5,443 nucleotides of DNA, from NCBI GenBank assembly GCA_030153205.1, contig JASLHV010000298.1:1-5443 (forward strand), given 5' to 3'. The stretch is from Roseiarcus sp. (GTDB taxonomy: Bacteria; Pseudomonadota; Alphaproteobacteria; Rhizobiales; Beijerinckiaceae). Each line of letters starts with the position of its first letter. The first letter of the stretch is position 1. The position numbers and the translations under genes were made by a program. This document shows positions 5,225 through 5,443 of this stretch, in pieces. The notes beneath the pieces are model-generated. The model saw only the letters and a list, made by a program, of their open reading frames with translations. It was not told the origin of the DNA and did not search any database.

Positions 5225-5238
5225 GAAAAAAGCTTGAC
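5220..5238. repeat. Inverted CTTGAC repeat around an A/T-tract
   Basis: GTCAAG (5220-5225) and CTTGAC (5233-5238) form a 6-bp inverted repeat around AAAAAAG. Each strand thus shows a TTGAC -35-like core facing outward. The minus-strand copy belongs to the candidate rpsM promoter. The plus-strand copy has no -10 at a fitting distance and would run antisense into the neighbouring gene. Confidence 0.45.
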
Positions 5239-5275
5239 AACGATTCTGTCGCTTCCGCGCTATCTCCCCCGCCCG

Positions 5276-5443
5276 CTAGGGAATTCTCACGGTGTAGAAT
5301 CGCAAGGCGCAATGCGGGCCGGGTCCAGCCGCCGAAATGCTTGTCCAATTAAAGATGTTATATTCGACGCCCGGCTGCAGGGTCACGACCTTTCGGGTCG
5401 GCATCGGGTCGCCATTATAATCGAAGGCGGCACGGAACAGCTC
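5276..5443 (-). CDS. Unrecognised protein, C-terminal 55 residues only
   Basis: An open frame enters from the window edge and ends at TAG (5278-5276). The codons visible have mostly G or C in third position, as in the neighbouring genes, which supports real coding; the opposite strand is broken by stops. The 55 residues contain FRAAFDYNGDPMP, a VTLQPGVEYNIFNW stretch with alternating hydrophobic residues that suggests beta strands, a single Cys (residue 45 of the fragment) and the end LRFYTVRIP. I do not recognise a family. It is not adenylate kinase, which is often the gene before rpsM in this class. It is read in the same direction as rpsM, but the 221-base gap and candidate promoter suggest a separate unit. 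Confidence 0.65.
   Translation of the reverse strand, partial: ELFRAAFDYNGDPMPTRKVVTLQPGVEYNIFNWTSISAAGPGPHCALRFYTVRIP

Noticed and set aside
5234..5259. Plus-strand promoter TTGACA with a downstream CTATCT
   Set aside because: The spacing is about 20 bases, and no plus-strand gene follows.
5225..5275. T6 run after the partial gene as an intrinsic terminator
   Set aside because: Only a four-base stem (GACA/TGTC) precedes the T-run, which is too weak; the T-run is better explained as the spacer of the CTTGAC repeat.

Overview
The window is a stretch of chromosome from an alphaproteobacterium, most likely a Hyphomicrobiales member. The Beijerinckiaceae, Methylocystaceae and Methylobacteriaceae side of the order fits best by remembered protein similarity, but family level is only a guess. 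The evidence is the rpsM-rpsK-rpoA-rplQ order, the alphaproteobacterial forms of RpoA (338 aa), S13 and L17 (with an acidic C-terminal extension), the high GC with GC-rich third codon positions, and a DegP/DegQ-type protease nearby. Every supported gene lies on the minus strand, so transcription runs from the high coordinates to the low ones.

Layout in transcription order: (1) 5443-5276, the last 55 codons of an unrecognised protein. (2) 5275-5055, a 221-base gap with a candidate promoter, an inverted CTTGAC repeat, a short palindrome and a stable hairpin just ahead of rpsM. (3) 5054-4686 rpsM (S13, probable TTG start), 4616-4227 rpsK (S11), 4111-3095 rpoA (RNA polymerase alpha, GTG start), with a terminator-like hairpin between rpsK and rpoA. 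(4) 3094-2918, a 177-base rpoA-rplQ spacer filled by two related palindromic elements in inverted orientation around a third hairpin, a BIME/REP-like mosaic. (5) 2917-2492 rplQ (L17), overlapping by 4 bases a DUF4260 membrane protein gene (2495-2100). After 27 bases comes a beta-hydroxyacid dehydrogenase-family oxidoreductase (2072-1185). (6) A 122-base gap with an 18-base inverted repeat, then a periplasmic HtrA/Deg serine protease (1062 to the window edge, TTG start, incomplete).

The first block is the alpha ribosomal-protein operon, which co-produces two small-subunit head/platform proteins, the RNA polymerase alpha subunit and L17. As I recall it, many rhizobial-type genomes have adk immediately before rpsM and the Deg protease immediately after rplQ. 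Here an unrelated protein lies before rpsM, and two accessory genes lie between rplQ and the protease. The DUF4260 gene is arranged for translational coupling to rplQ.

I found no CRISPR array, RNA gene, transposase or clear new multi-gene system. The core is ordinary. The points worth a second look are the intercistronic repeat mosaic, the leader hairpin whose loop can pair with the rpsM ribosome-binding site, the accessory insertions, and the unrecognised upstream protein.
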